Below, piece after piece: positions 33,998-42,269 of a stretch of DNA of 64,000 nt (the stretch's first letter is position 1; the number at the start of each line of letters is the position of its first letter). The stretch covers positions 558,001 to 622,000 of the forward strand of contig CP126120.1 in NCBI GenBank assembly GCA_030123585.1, read 5' to 3'. The notes under the pieces were generated by a model that was given only the letters and a program-made list of their open reading frames with translations, was not told where the DNA came from and did not search any database. Origin of the DNA: Rhodanobacteraceae bacterium (GTDB taxonomy: Bacteria; Pseudomonadota; Gammaproteobacteria; Xanthomonadales; Rhodanobacteraceae). The position numbers and the translations under genes are program-made.

Positions 33998-35179
33998 TCA
34001 GCCGCCGTTCGCGGAATGCATCGGCGCCGAAGTCGCCGCGCCGCCGGAAGACGCAGCGGGCGGCTGCCACGGCACCGCCCTGGCCGGCGAGCCCGGACGC
34101 GCCACCTGCACGCCCGACGCGATCACCTCGTCGCCGGCGGAAAGCCCCGACGTGACGATCCAGTCGGTCCCGTCCATGCCGCTGGTGACGACATCCCGCC
34201 GCGCAACCTTGCCGTCCTTGCCGACGATGAGCACGTAGGCGCCGGAGGTATCGCGCTGCACGGCCGGCTGCGGGATCAGGAACGCGCCGCGGCGTTCGCC
34301 CAGCATCGCCTCCAACGTCACGTAGCTGCCCGGCAACAAGTTGTGTTGCGGATTCGGCAACAGCGCGCGCAGGTTCACCGCGCCGGTGGCCGGATCGACC
34401 ACGGTGGAGGAAAAGTCCACCGTGCCGGCTTCGGGATAGGGCGTGCCGTCGGGCAGCGACACCTTCACCGTCGCCTTGTCGGGCTGGCTCAATTCGAGAT
34501 CGCCGCTGTGCTGCGCCTGGCGCAACCGGTCGAGTTCGCCGACACTCAGGGTGAAGTTCACGTACAGCGGATCGATCTGGTCGACCGTGGTGAGCAGCGT
34601 CGCGGCGCCGTTGCCGACCAGCGCGCCTTCCGTCACCTGCTGCTGGCCCGCGCGCCCGTCGATGGGCGAGGTGACATCCGCGTAACCGAGGTTGATGCGT
34701 GCGGTTTCGACGCCCGCCTGCGCCGCCTGCACCGCGGCCTTGGCGGAGCGTTCGTTGGCCAGCGCCGCATCCAGGTCCGCCTTCGAAACGTAGCCCTTGG
34801 GCGCCAGCGCACGCGCACGTTCGGCGGCGACGTGCGCATTGGTGTAGCCGGCCTGCGCCTGCGCAAGCTGCGCCCTGGCGTTGTCCAGCGCAGCCTTGAG
34901 CGGCGCGGGATCGATCCGGAACAGCAGTTGCCCGGCCTCGACCTCGCTGCCTTCCTTGTACACGCGCTTCAACAGCACTCCGGCGACGCGTGCGCGCACG
35001 TCGGCGCTGCGATAGGCGGAGAGTCTACCCACCAGGTCCCTGGTCAGCGGCACGGTCTGCGGCTGCGCGGTGACCACGCCCACTTCGGGCAGCGGCGCTT
35101 GCGGCGGTCCCTTGCCTTTTCCGCAGGAAGCCAACGTCGCCAAGCCGATGAGCAGAAAAAACCCCGCCGCTGCCCTCAT
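33998..35179 (-). CDS. RND efflux periplasmic adaptor lipoprotein (AcrA-like)
   Basis: 393 residues. The signal peptide ends in a lipobox LATLASC (Cys20), so it should be anchored in the inner membrane. Membrane-fusion-protein features follow: RDLVGRLSAYRSADVRARV, the lipoyl half-motif EGSEVEAGQLLFRIDPAPL, a helical hairpin with coiled-coil heptads at about 90-160, and SPIDGRAGQQQVTEGALVG. ATG 35179 is preferred since it begins the signal peptide. It heads the adaptor-permease operon, with no regulator gene adjacent. Confidence 0.94.
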   Translation of the reverse strand: MRAAAGFFLLIGLATLASCGKGKGPPQAPLPEVGVVTAQPQTVPLTRDLVGRLSAYRSADVRARVAGVLLKRVYKEGSEVEAGQLLFRIDPAPLKAALDNARAQLAQAQAGYTNAHVAAERARALAPKGYVSKADLDAALANERSAKAAVQAAQAGVETARINLGYADVTSPIDGRAGQQQVTEGALVGNGAATLLTTVDQIDPLYVNFTLSVGELDRLRQAQHSGDLELSQPDKATVKVSLPDGTPYPEAGTVDFSSTVVDPATGAVNLRALLPNPQHNLLPGSYVTLEAMLGERRGAFLIPQPAVQRDTSGAYVLIVGKDGKVARRDVVTSGMDGTDWIVTSGLSAGDEVIASGVQVARPGSPARAVPWQPPAASSGGAATSAPMHSANGG

Positions 35180-35543
35180 GATCGCGCATCCTCCATGTCT
35201 GTCGCTGTCGCGACGATTGCAGTTCCCTCCCCACAAGGGCCGCGCATTTTATCAGACCGGTAGCCGGGATGTCGTGCAGACGGCATGGACGCCGAAGTGC
35301 GTGGATGCAGCGGAAGCGGGGCGCAGCCTTGTGCAAGGCGGTTCCGTGCATCGCGTGCGGGACTCCGGCCTGGACTTGATCTGGCGCACTTCACGCAGAT
35401 TCGAGCCTGTTACCGTTCCATGAGTCCGGGCGCGTGGCTTGTGCGCAACGCCGCTCGCCGGATCGAATCCGGCCCATCACGAAACCGTGAGCCCGGATGT
35501 GCGCATCATTCGGCCGTTTGAGTCGACCACAGGAGTTCGCGAC
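35180..35543. other. Divergent intergenic region between adaptor and hdeD-like genes
   Basis: 364 bp without a convincing gene. It must hold promoters for both flanking genes. It contains a perfect 7-bp stem GCCGGAT-CGA-ATCCGGC (35457-35473), whose centre looks like a tRNA T-arm, but no tRNA can be folded around it. AGGAG at 35531-35535 is the ribosome site of the HdeD-like gene. I see no obvious operator for the pump. Confidence 0.4.
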
Positions 35544-36122
35544 ATGAATACGACAGGCAGTGCGACGGGTGGCTTTTTCTCCTCCATGGCAGCGGAATTG
35601 CGCAAACAGTGGGGCTGGCTGCTTGCCTTGGGCATCTGCCTGCTGATCCTCGGCGTCATCGCGCTGGTGGAATCGGTTGCCTTCACCGTGGTGTCCATGC
35701 TGTTCTTCGGCTGGATCCTCGTGATCGCGGGCATCCTCGAAGGCGTGCAGGCGATCAGGCATCGCAATCACGGGCATTTGTTCCTGCACCTGCTCAACGC
35801 GGTGCTGTCCCTCGTCGTGGGCGTGATGCTGTTGCGCAACCCGGTTACGGGCGCAGTGGTGCTGACGCTGCTGATGGCGGTGTATTTCGTGGTGGCAGCG
35901 ATCTTCCGGATCGTGATGGCGCTCAGCGTGCGGGTGCCCGGCTGGGGCTGGGCGCTGTTCGACGGCGTTGTCACGCTGATCCTGGGCATCCTGATCTGGG
36001 CGCAATGGCCGGTCAGCGGGCTATGGGTGATCGGCCTGTTCATCGGCATCGACCTGATCGTGGTCGGCTGGGCGCAGATCATGATGGCGATGGCCCTACG
36101 CGCGATTCCCAAGGCGCCGTAG
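35544..36122 (+). CDS. HdeD-family membrane protein (DUF308)
   Basis: 192 residues with about six membrane helices in three pairs, as in HdeD acid-resistance proteins (WGWLLALGICLLILGVIALV, then LFFGWILVIAGILEGVQAIR, and a repeat of the same pattern after residue 130). In E. coli HdeD contributes to acid resistance at high density; in other bacteria the role is not established. AGGAG lies 8 bp before ATG 35544. It stands alone, converging on the thiolase gene. Confidence 0.85.
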   Translation: MNTTGSATGGFFSSMAAELRKQWGWLLALGICLLILGVIALVESVAFTVVSMLFFGWILVIAGILEGVQAIRHRNHGHLFLHLLNAVLSLVVGVMLLRNPVTGAVVLTLLMAVYFVVAAIFRIVMALSVRVPGWGWALFDGVVTLILGILIWAQWPVSGLWVIGLFIGIDLIVVGWAQIMMAMALRAIPKAP

Positions 36123-36195
36123 CGCAGCGATGCCGGATCGCATCGGTCCAGCGTGCGGAGCAGCGTGCCGCAGTTCGAGCCGCGGGCCGGTCTTG

Positions 36196-37488
36196 TCAGC
36201 GCTCAAGGATCGCAGTCACGCCCATGCCCCCGCCGGTGCAGATGGAGATGAGGCCACGGCCCTTGCCCTTCTGCGCGAGCAGCTTGGCCAACCCTGCGAG
36301 GATGCGACCGCCGGTGGCCGCAAACGGGTGGCCGAGGGCGACGCTGCCACCCTTGACGTTGAGTTTGCTGTTGTCGATCGCACCCAGTGGTTCTGCGCGC
36401 CCGAGGCGCACGCGGCAGTATTCGGGCGATTCCCACGCCTGCAGCGTGCAGATGACCTGGGCCGCGAACGCTTCATGGATTTCGTGGAAGTCGAAGTCCT
36501 GCAAGCGCAAGCCCGCGTCGTCGAGCATCTTCGGCACTGCATAGGTTGGCGCCATCAACAGCCCTTCGCGATACGGACTCGCCATGCCGGCGAAATCGAC
36601 GCCCGCCACTGCGAAATGCGTGAGATAAGCCTGCACTTCGAATCCGTGGGCCCTGGCCCAGTCCTCGCTCGCCAGCAGCACCGCCGAAGCGCCGTCGCTG
36701 AGGGGCGTCGAATTGCCTGCGGTCAAGCTGCCGCCGCCGGTCTTGTCGAAGGCCGGTTTCAGCTTGGCGAGTTTCTCCAGCGAGGTATCCGGCCGCACGT
36801 TGTTGTCGTGATCGACGCCGTTGAACGGCACGACGAGATCCTGATAAAAGCCCTTTTGCCAGGCGGCCGCGGCCTTTATATGGCTGTGGTAGGCGAATTC
36901 GTCCTGGTCCCTGCGGGTGAGTTTCCATTCCCTGGCCATGAGCTCGCAATGCTCGCCCATGCTCAAGCCGGTGCGGGCCTCGGCGAATCCGTGGATGTGC
37001 GGCTTGAGGTCGCGCGGCCGCCAGCGCGCCATCACCTTCAAGCGCTGGCCGAAGGTTTTCGCACGCTGCAGGTCGAGCAACAGTTGCTGGTAGTGGCGGT
37101 CCACCACGATCGGCACGTCGCTGGCCGAATCCACGCCCGCGGCAATGGCCGAGTCGAGTTCCCCGATGGCGATGCGTGTGCCGAGCTCGATCGCGGTGGA
37201 CAACGACGTGCCGCAGGCCCGGTCCAGGTTGTGCGCGGGCGTGTGCGGGTGCAGACCGCTTGCCAGCACCGCCTCGCGCGTCAGGCTCCAGTCGCGCGCA
37301 TGCTTGATGGTCGCGCCTGCCGCAACGTCGCCCAGGATCTCGCCCTTGAGGCCGTAGGCGTCCACCAGCGCCTTGAGCGCGGCGGCCAGCATGTCGCCGT
37401 TGCCGAGGCGCATGTAACCGGTGTTGATGCGGCAGAAAGGAATGCGCCTGCCGCCGAGGACGGCGATCGGACGCGGGAGCTTGATCAT
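36196..37488 (-). CDS. Acetyl-CoA C-acyltransferase, FadI-like
   Basis: 430 residues (E. coli FadI 436). The active-site Cys lies in LDRACGTSLSTAIELG. The C-terminal signatures GGSVALGHPFAATGGR and ICTGGGMGVTAIL hold the catalytic His and Cys. It cleaves 3-ketoacyl-CoA or condenses acetyl-CoA units. AAGGAG lies 7 bp before ATG 37488. It stands alone without a FadJ partner and is distinct from the thiolase at 62.5 kb, so it may serve another pathway such as acetoacetyl-CoA metabolism. Confidence 0.9.
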   Translation of the reverse strand: MIKLPRPIAVLGGRRIPFCRINTGYMRLGNGDMLAAALKALVDAYGLKGEILGDVAAGATIKHARDWSLTREAVLASGLHPHTPAHNLDRACGTSLSTAIELGTRIAIGELDSAIAAGVDSASDVPIVVDRHYQQLLLDLQRAKTFGQRLKVMARWRPRDLKPHIHGFAEARTGLSMGEHCELMAREWKLTRRDQDEFAYHSHIKAAAAWQKGFYQDLVVPFNGVDHDNNVRPDTSLEKLAKLKPAFDKTGGGSLTAGNSTPLSDGASAVLLASEDWARAHGFEVQAYLTHFAVAGVDFAGMASPYREGLLMAPTYAVPKMLDDAGLRLQDFDFHEIHEAFAAQVICTLQAWESPEYCRVRLGRAEPLGAIDNSKLNVKGGSVALGHPFAATGGRILAGLAKLLAQKGKGRGLISICTGGGMGVTAILER

Positions 37489-37720
37489 GACGGTCTCCTT
37501 GGAGACCCTGGCCGCGCTGGTGCGATCTACACCTCGTGGGTCGGGTGGGCCTGTTCCATGGTGCCACAAAGTGACGCGACGGGAGCACCTTCCATCGGTG
37601 CGGCGGGGGGGCATCGTGCGTTCGTCACTCCCGCTTCACGGATCGAGCGGGGGCGGTGGTGGGAAAGGGCAGCAGCGGAATCCGTATCTCGACGCGAGAG
37701 CACGGGCGTAGCATGGCGTC

Positions 37721-38518
37721 ATGCCCGAAATGCCGGAAGTCGAAACCCTGCGCCACGCTCTCGACGCGACGGTGCGCGGCGCCCGTATCGAATCGGTCGC
37801 GGTGTTGTGGCCGCCCTTCGTTGACGCTGGCCGCGCGCGCCTCGACGCGGTCGTGGCGGGGCGCCGTATCCGCGCGATCCACCGCCGCGGCAAGGCGTTG
37901 ATCCTGGACCTCGGTGGCGGCTGGCATCTGGTGCTGCACCTGAAGATGACCGGGCAAGTCGTGGTGCATCGGCGCGGCCGGCCCGTGGTGTTCGGCGGGC
38001 ATCCGACCGCGAACATCGCCGGACCCATGCCGAACGCATGGACTCGCGCCGTGTTCGCCCTGAGTGCAGGCCGCATCCTGTTCGTGAACGACCAGCGCAA
38101 GTTCATGCGCATCCGGCTGGTCACCACGGCGGATCTCGCCGCGGATCCGTTCTTCCGGCGCATGGGCCCGGAAGCGCTGGACGATGCCTTCACCCTCGCC
38201 GTCTTCAGGCAACGCCTGGCGCGCCATCGCTCGGCCCCGATCAAGGCGGCGTTGCTCGACCAGCAGACGGTCGCGGGCATCGGCAACATCTACGCGGACG
38301 AATGCCTGCACCTGGCCCGGATCCATCCGCGACGGCCGGTCGCTGGCCTCACACCGGCCGAACTGCGCCGCCTGCACCGGGCGATCCGCGCTGTCCTGCG
38401 CGACGCGGTCGCGCACAGCGGCACGTCGTTCCCGCATTTCATCCGCGATGGCCGCCACCACGACACCTGGCTCGATCGCGCCCGGCTGTTCGGCCACGAG
38501 GGCCGACCCTCCCCTTGA
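37721..38518 (+). CDS. Fpg/Nei-family DNA glycosylase lacking the C-terminal zinc finger
   Basis: 265 residues. The N-terminus MPEMPEVETL gives the catalytic Pro2 and Glu3. HRRGKALILDLGGGWHLVLH holds the conserved Lys and LKMTGQ the strand before the wedge loop. The H2TH motif is LLDQQTVAGIGNIYADECLH. The wedge loop reads NDQRKFM instead of the usual DPRRFG. It ends FGHEGRPSP, exactly where relatives continue into the C-x2-C...C-x2-C zinc finger; no such Cys are present. The sequence right after the stop is AT-rich. It excises oxidised bases if active; without the finger its DNA binding is doubtful unless it is a finger-less variant. Confidence 0.82.
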   Translation: MPEMPEVETLRHALDATVRGARIESVAVLWPPFVDAGRARLDAVVAGRRIRAIHRRGKALILDLGGGWHLVLHLKMTGQVVVHRRGRPVVFGGHPTANIAGPMPNAWTRAVFALSAGRILFVNDQRKFMRIRLVTTADLAADPFFRRMGPEALDDAFTLAVFRQRLARHRSAPIKAALLDQQTVAGIGNIYADECLHLARIHPRRPVAGLTPAELRRLHRAIRAVLRDAVAHSGTSFPHFIRDGRHHDTWLDRARLFGHEGRPSP

Positions 38519-38655
38519 TTGATGCAAATGCCTATTGTGTAAAATATAGATTGTTTGCCTTTGAAAGTTGATCCTGGTACTCGTGGGTTTTTGAAGTTGC
38601 GCATGATGATCTCCCAAAGCAGCCCCTGCGCGTATGAATGTACCGGATGCGATCG
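38519..38655. other. AT-rich junction after the truncated glycosylase gene
   Basis: 137 bp between the glycosylase stop and the tadA stop. The first 60 bp (for example TGTAAAATATAGATTGTTTG) are much richer in A+T than the neighbourhood. No gene, terminator or recognisable mobile element was found. It may mark an old insertion or deletion that removed the zinc-finger codons. Confidence 0.45.
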
Positions 38656-39141
38656 CTAGCGCCGCGCCTTGAAGAAGTCGCGCAGCAGCTTCGCCGATTC
38701 CTCTGCCAGCAATCCGCCTTGCACTTCGACACGATGGTTGTGACATTCGGAAACCAGCGTGTCGAACACGCTGCCCGCGGCGCCGGTCTTGGGATCGTTG
38801 GTGGCGTAAACCACGCGCGCCACGCGCGCATGCACCAACGCCATGGCGCACATCGCACACGGTTCCAGCGTTACGTACAGGGTGGCGCCGGGAAAGCGAT
38901 GGTTGCCGAGCCGCTGTCCGGCGTCGCGCAGCGCGCCGATTTCGGCGTGCGCGCTGGGATCGTTCAAGGTGATGTTGCGATTCCAGCCTTCGCCGACGAT
39001 GTCGCCATCCAGTGTCAAGACCGCACCGACCGGTACCTCCCCATCGGCATCACGCGCGTGCGCCGCCAGTTCCAGTGCGCGCTGCATGAAAGCGGCGTCC
39101 CCGGGCGAGAACGGACTGGACGATGGAAGCGGCGTTGCCAT
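38656..39141 (-). CDS. tadA: tRNA adenosine(34) deaminase
   Basis: 161 residues. The zinc-binding deaminase motifs are His65-Ala-Glu67 in SAHAEIGAL and Pro94-Cys95-x2-Cys98 in LEPCAMC. The family segment VPVGAVLTLDGDIVGEGWNR and the N-terminal MQRALELAAHARDADGE are typical. TadA converts A34 to inosine in tRNA-Arg(ACG). ATG 39141 gives the normal length; an in-frame Met 11 codons upstream is possible. It converges on the glycosylase gene. Confidence 0.94.
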   Translation of the reverse strand: MATPLPSSSPFSPGDAAFMQRALELAAHARDADGEVPVGAVLTLDGDIVGEGWNRNITLNDPSAHAEIGALRDAGQRLGNHRFPGATLYVTLEPCAMCAMALVHARVARVVYATNDPKTGAAGSVFDTLVSECHNHRVEVQGGLLAEESAKLLRDFFKARR

Positions 39142-39183
39142 GCTCGAATGGCTGCGACGGGAAGCGGATGGCAAATTCTATCG

Positions 39184-39468
39184 TCACCGGGATTCGACAG
39201 CCGTTTTCGCCCGCACATGGCCGCGGGTACGCAGCACGATCCGTTTCCACCACGGTGCCGCGTGGAAGATGGCCATCAACAGGTACATGACGGTCATGCC
39301 ATCGAGCGACAGCGATCCGTGGCCCATTGCCTGGCAAAGCACCAGCGTCGGATCGGCATTCGTGACGGCCGTGACCAGGGCCATGACCGCGAAGGTCGGC
39401 GCGGCTGCGAGATGCAGCCAGCCGCCGGCCTCCGTCTCGTCGCGGGTTTTATTCCTGTGCGTATTCAT
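39184..39468 (-). CDS. Small two-helix membrane protein of unknown function
   Basis: 94 residues. Two hydrophobic segments are seen (LHLAAAPTFAVMALVTAVTN and MTVMYLLMAIFHAAPWW), then a basic tail. I do not recognise a family. Its ATG at 39468 lies inside the last codons of the DUF899 gene (20-bp overlap, different frame), so it is translationally coupled to it. This coupling suggests a membrane partner for the DUF899 protein. The next downstream gene, tadA, starts 43 bp on. Confidence 0.6.
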   Translation of the reverse strand: MNTHRNKTRDETEAGGWLHLAAAPTFAVMALVTAVTNADPTLVLCQAMGHGSLSLDGMTVMYLLMAIFHAAPWWKRIVLRTRGHVRAKTAVESR

Positions 39469-40234
39469 CGTGCCGGCGCCACCAGATGCCGCCTGCCTCG
39501 TTGCGGCCGCGTGGTGCGCGGTCGAGCCACTGATAGGCGCCCCACAAACCGTCGAGCCCGCGCGCATAGGTCGAATAGGTGTGATAGACGACACCATCTT
39601 CCAGGGCGAATGCGCTCATGCCCGGCAGTTCGCGCAGGTAGGTTTGCCCGTCGACGCCACTGGCTTTCGCAAACTGGTTCGGGGCGTCCGGCGTCGATCG
39701 CGACATCGGCGGATTCTTGCGGAAGTTGTATTCGTACCCTTCCCTTTGCTGCTGCTCGCTGAGGCCCACGCCATAATCGGAATTGAAATCGCTGCCGAAC
39801 GACGACGCCCAGGGAAACGTCCAGCCCATGCGTTGCTTGTATGCCTGCAGTTTCGCCAACGGCGCGCGCGAGATGGCCCACAGCATCACGTCATGGTTGG
39901 CCAGGTGCTCCGTGAAGCCATTGAAGCCGTCGGCGATCATCGAACAGGACGGACAAGCCGCGGCGTAATCGGGGCCGAACATGAAGTGGTAGACGAGCAA
40001 CTGCGAGCGGCCTTTGAAAAGGCCGGCGAGCGAGGCTTTCCCGTCGTCGGTGTCGAATCGATATGCCTTGTCGATGCGTACCCACGGCAGCGCCTGCCGT
40101 TGCCGCGCCAGTTCGTCGCTGCGCCGCGTCAGTTCCTTTTCCGCCTTGAGCAGGTCGAGGCGTGCCGCCAGCCATTGCTCGCGTGTCGCGATGGGGTGCC
40201 GGGTGTTGTTTGCCATGGTTGCGCTCGTGGTCAT
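39449..40234 (-). CDS. DUF899 (thioredoxin-like) family protein
   Basis: 261 residues. The family pattern is clear: EKELTRRSDELARQRQALPW near residue 35, then FDTDDGKASLAGLFKGRSQL, YHFMFGPDYAAACPSCSMIA with a CPSC redox-like motif near residue 94, and GLDGLWGAYQWLDRAPRGRN near the C-terminus. The fold resembles thioredoxin/peroxiredoxin, but no reaction is established for the family. It is divergent from the winged-helix regulator gene at 40363 and shares a promoter-region motif with the alpha/beta hydrolase gene. Confidence 0.9.
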   Translation of the reverse strand: MTTSATMANNTRHPIATREQWLAARLDLLKAEKELTRRSDELARQRQALPWVRIDKAYRFDTDDGKASLAGLFKGRSQLLVYHFMFGPDYAAACPSCSMIADGFNGFTEHLANHDVMLWAISRAPLAKLQAYKQRMGWTFPWASSFGSDFNSDYGVGLSEQQQREGYEYNFRKNPPMSRSTPDAPNQFAKASGVDGQTYLRELPGMSAFALEDGVVYHTYSTYARGLDGLWGAYQWLDRAPRGRNEAGGIWWRRHDEYAQE

Positions 40235-40305
40235 GTCGATCTCCTCGTTGGTCGATGCCGGTCGTCGCCGGCGTGATGGTTAGAATGCGACCGGGTGTGC
40301 CGAGG

Positions 40306-40330
40306 TGGGAGTGACAAGTGTGGCGCGATT
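40306..40330. promoter_or_regulatory. 25-bp motif, copy 1 (DUF899/regulator spacer)
   Basis: TGGGAGTGACAAGTG followed by TGGCGCGATT. A copy matching 22 of 25 positions lies at 43152-43176. Here it is 71 bp upstream of the DUF899 start and 32 bp upstream of the regulator start. TAGAAT at 40281-40286 could be a -10 box for the regulator gene, which would place the motif in its leader. A protein-binding site is the favoured reading. Confidence 0.45.
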
Positions 40331-40362
40331 GAAGATCGGCCTTTGAACGCAGGCCTTCGTCG

Positions 40363-41583
40363 ATGGATTCTTTGATCACGGCCGCGGCGCGCGCATTGGC
40401 CGCGGGCGATCCGCTCGGCGCGCTGAAGCGCGTTGCGTTGCGCGACGATGCGCCGGCGCTCGCGTTGCGCGGCATCGCGATGGCGCAACTCGGCGACTTC
40501 GACCGCGCCAGGGTCCTGCTGCGGCGCGCGGCACGCGCATTCGGTTCCGGCGAATCCCTGGCCCGCGCGCGCTGCGTGGTCGCCGAAGCCGAGATCGCCC
40601 TCGCCTCGCGCGACCTTGCGTGGCCGGCCAGGGCGCTGACCTCGGCACACGCGACGCTGACGGCACACGGCGATCTGGCCAACGCCGCGCACGCGCAATA
40701 CCTCGAGGCGCGGCGCCTGCTGCTGATCGGACGCCTGAGCGACGCCGAGCATTTGCTGGACGGCCTCGACCCGGCGCCCTTCCCGCCTGCCTTGCGTGCC
40801 GCGCACGAACTGGCATCCGCCGGCATTGCGATGCGGCGTGTGCGCGCACGCGCCACGCGTGCTGCGCTGGAAAGCGCGGGACAAGCCGCGCGCCGCGCCG
40901 GCATCCCCGCGCTCATTGCCGAAGTCGAAAGCGCGTTGCGCGCCTTGAACGCGCCGGCGGCACGCCTGATTGCACGCGGCGAGCAACGCATGTTGACGCT
41001 CGACGACGTCGAGGCCTTGCTGGCATCGCCTGCACTCATCGTGGATGCCTGCCGCTATGCCGTGCGCCACGCGGGCAAAACGATCACGCTGGCGACGCGC
41101 CCGATCCTGTTGGTGCTCGCACGCATGCTGGCCGAGGCATGGCCGAACGAAGTGCCGCGGGAGCTTCTGGTGGCGCGTGCATTCCGGTTGAAGCACGTGG
41201 ACGAATCGGCACGTGCACGCCTGCGCGTCGAAATGGGCCGGTTGCGCAAGGCGCTGCGGCCGGTCGCCGACGTGCGCGCCACGCCGCGTGGATTCGAACT
41301 GGCGCCGCGCGGCGCCCGTGACGTGGTGGTGCTGGCGCATCCCGTCGAAGAGAAACACGCGGCTGTGCTGGCCCTGCTCGCCGACGGCGAGTCGTGGTCG
41401 AGCTCGGCGCTGGCGCTGGCCCTCGGCGCCAGCCAGCGCAATCTGCAACGCGCGCTCGAAGCACTGGCGGAAGACGGCAAGGTTCGAGCGTTCGGCCGCG
41501 GACGCGCGCGCCGCTGGATGGCGCCGACGGCGCCCGGATTCACGACAGCCTTGTTGCTCCCCGCGGCACTGCCGGGCGAGTAG
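40363..41583 (+). CDS. Helix-turn-helix regulator with TPR-like N-terminus and two winged helices
   Basis: 406 residues. The N-terminal 200 are Ala-rich helical repeats resembling TPRs (ALRGIAMAQLGDFDRARVLL, HAQYLEARRLLLIGRLSDAE). Residues about 240-320 look like an OmpR/SARP-type winged helix (PRELLVARAFRLKHVDESAR then LRVEMGRLRKALRPVADVRA and PRGFELAP). Residues about 330-390 form a second winged helix (HAAVLALLADGESWSSSALA, ASQRNLQRALEALAEDGKVR). It is probably a DNA-binding regulator of the DUF899 gene (divergent) and the beta-propeller gene 35 bp downstream. The ligand is unknown. Confidence 0.72.
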   Translation: MDSLITAAARALAAGDPLGALKRVALRDDAPALALRGIAMAQLGDFDRARVLLRRAARAFGSGESLARARCVVAEAEIALASRDLAWPARALTSAHATLTAHGDLANAAHAQYLEARRLLLIGRLSDAEHLLDGLDPAPFPPALRAAHELASAGIAMRRVRARATRAALESAGQAARRAGIPALIAEVESALRALNAPAARLIARGEQRMLTLDDVEALLASPALIVDACRYAVRHAGKTITLATRPILLVLARMLAEAWPNEVPRELLVARAFRLKHVDESARARLRVEMGRLRKALRPVADVRATPRGFELAPRGARDVVVLAHPVEEKHAAVLALLADGESWSSSALALALGASQRNLQRALEALAEDGKVRAFGRGRARRWMAPTAPGFTTALLLPAALPGE

Positions 41584-41618
41584 GCTTTCGCCATCCAACA
41601 CCGGCGCGGAGCAGGAAC

Positions 41619-42260
41619 GTGAAACGATCGAAGGCGGAAATCATCGAGGAGTATGGCCCCTTTCCCGGCGTCGCGCAGGTGCACGGCGTGTCGTACGACG
41701 GGCGCAACGTGTGGATTGCCGTCGGAGACAACCTGGACGAACTCGATCCGTCCGGCGGGAAAGTCCGGCGCTCGCTGGATGTCGCCGCGCATGCCGGCAC
41801 AGCGTTCGACGGCAAGCACCTGTTCCAGATCGCCGAGGACCGCATCCACAAGATCGACCCGGAAACCGGCCGCGTGCTCGCCACCATTCCCGCGCCCGGA
41901 GGCGGCGGCGACTCGGGGCTGACTTGGGCGGAGGGTTCGCTGTGGGTGGGCGAGTACCGCGCGCGCAGGATCCACCAGATCGATCCCGAAACCGGCGCGA
42001 TCCTGCGCACCATCGAATCGAAGCGCTACGTCACCGGCGTTACCTGGCTCGACGGCGAACTCTGGCACGGCACCTGGGAAGACGAGGCCAGCGATTTGCG
42101 GCGGATCGATCCGGACTCGGGCAAAGTCCTGGAGGTGGTCGAGATGCCGCCCGGCACGGGCGTGTCCGGGCTGGAATCCGATGGCCGTGAACGGTTCTTC
42201 TGCGGCGGCGGCAACAGCGGCAAGGTGCGCGTCGTGCGCCGGCCGCGACACGCTGCGTAG
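41619..42260 (+). CDS. Beta-propeller (glutamine cyclotransferase/YVTN-like) protein
   Basis: 213 residues starting at GTG 41619, with GCAGGA just upstream. It has repeated four-strand blades of the type NVWIAVGDNLDELDPSGGKV, KHLFQIAEDRIHKIDPETGR, GSLWVGEYRARRIHQIDPET and GELWHGTWEDEASDLRRIDP. There is no signal peptide, so it is cytosolic, unlike secreted glutaminyl cyclases. It might bind or modify a ligand sensed together with the upstream regulator. Biochemical role unknown. Confidence 0.75.
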   Translation: MKRSKAEIIEEYGPFPGVAQVHGVSYDGRNVWIAVGDNLDELDPSGGKVRRSLDVAAHAGTAFDGKHLFQIAEDRIHKIDPETGRVLATIPAPGGGGDSGLTWAEGSLWVGEYRARRIHQIDPETGAILRTIESKRYVTGVTWLDGELWHGTWEDEASDLRRIDPDSGKVLEVVEMPPGTGVSGLESDGRERFFCGGGNSGKVRVVRRPRHAA

Positions 42261-42269
42261 GCTTCCCGT

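Noticed and set aside
30040..34155. Very long plus-strand open frame (over 1300 codons) across pgm and the RND pump genes
   Set aside because: It is an antisense/out-of-frame shadow caused by high GC; its translation is His/Arg/Gln-rich without domains, while the minus strand encodes a complete pump with catalytic residues.
35457..35473. tRNA-like T-arm (GGATCGAATCC)
   Set aside because: No acceptor, D or anticodon arms can be placed around it, so it is not a tRNA gene.
38519..38655. Insertion sequence remnant after the glycosylase gene
   Set aside because: No terminal inverted repeats, target duplication or transposase fragment seen; kept only as an AT-rich junction.
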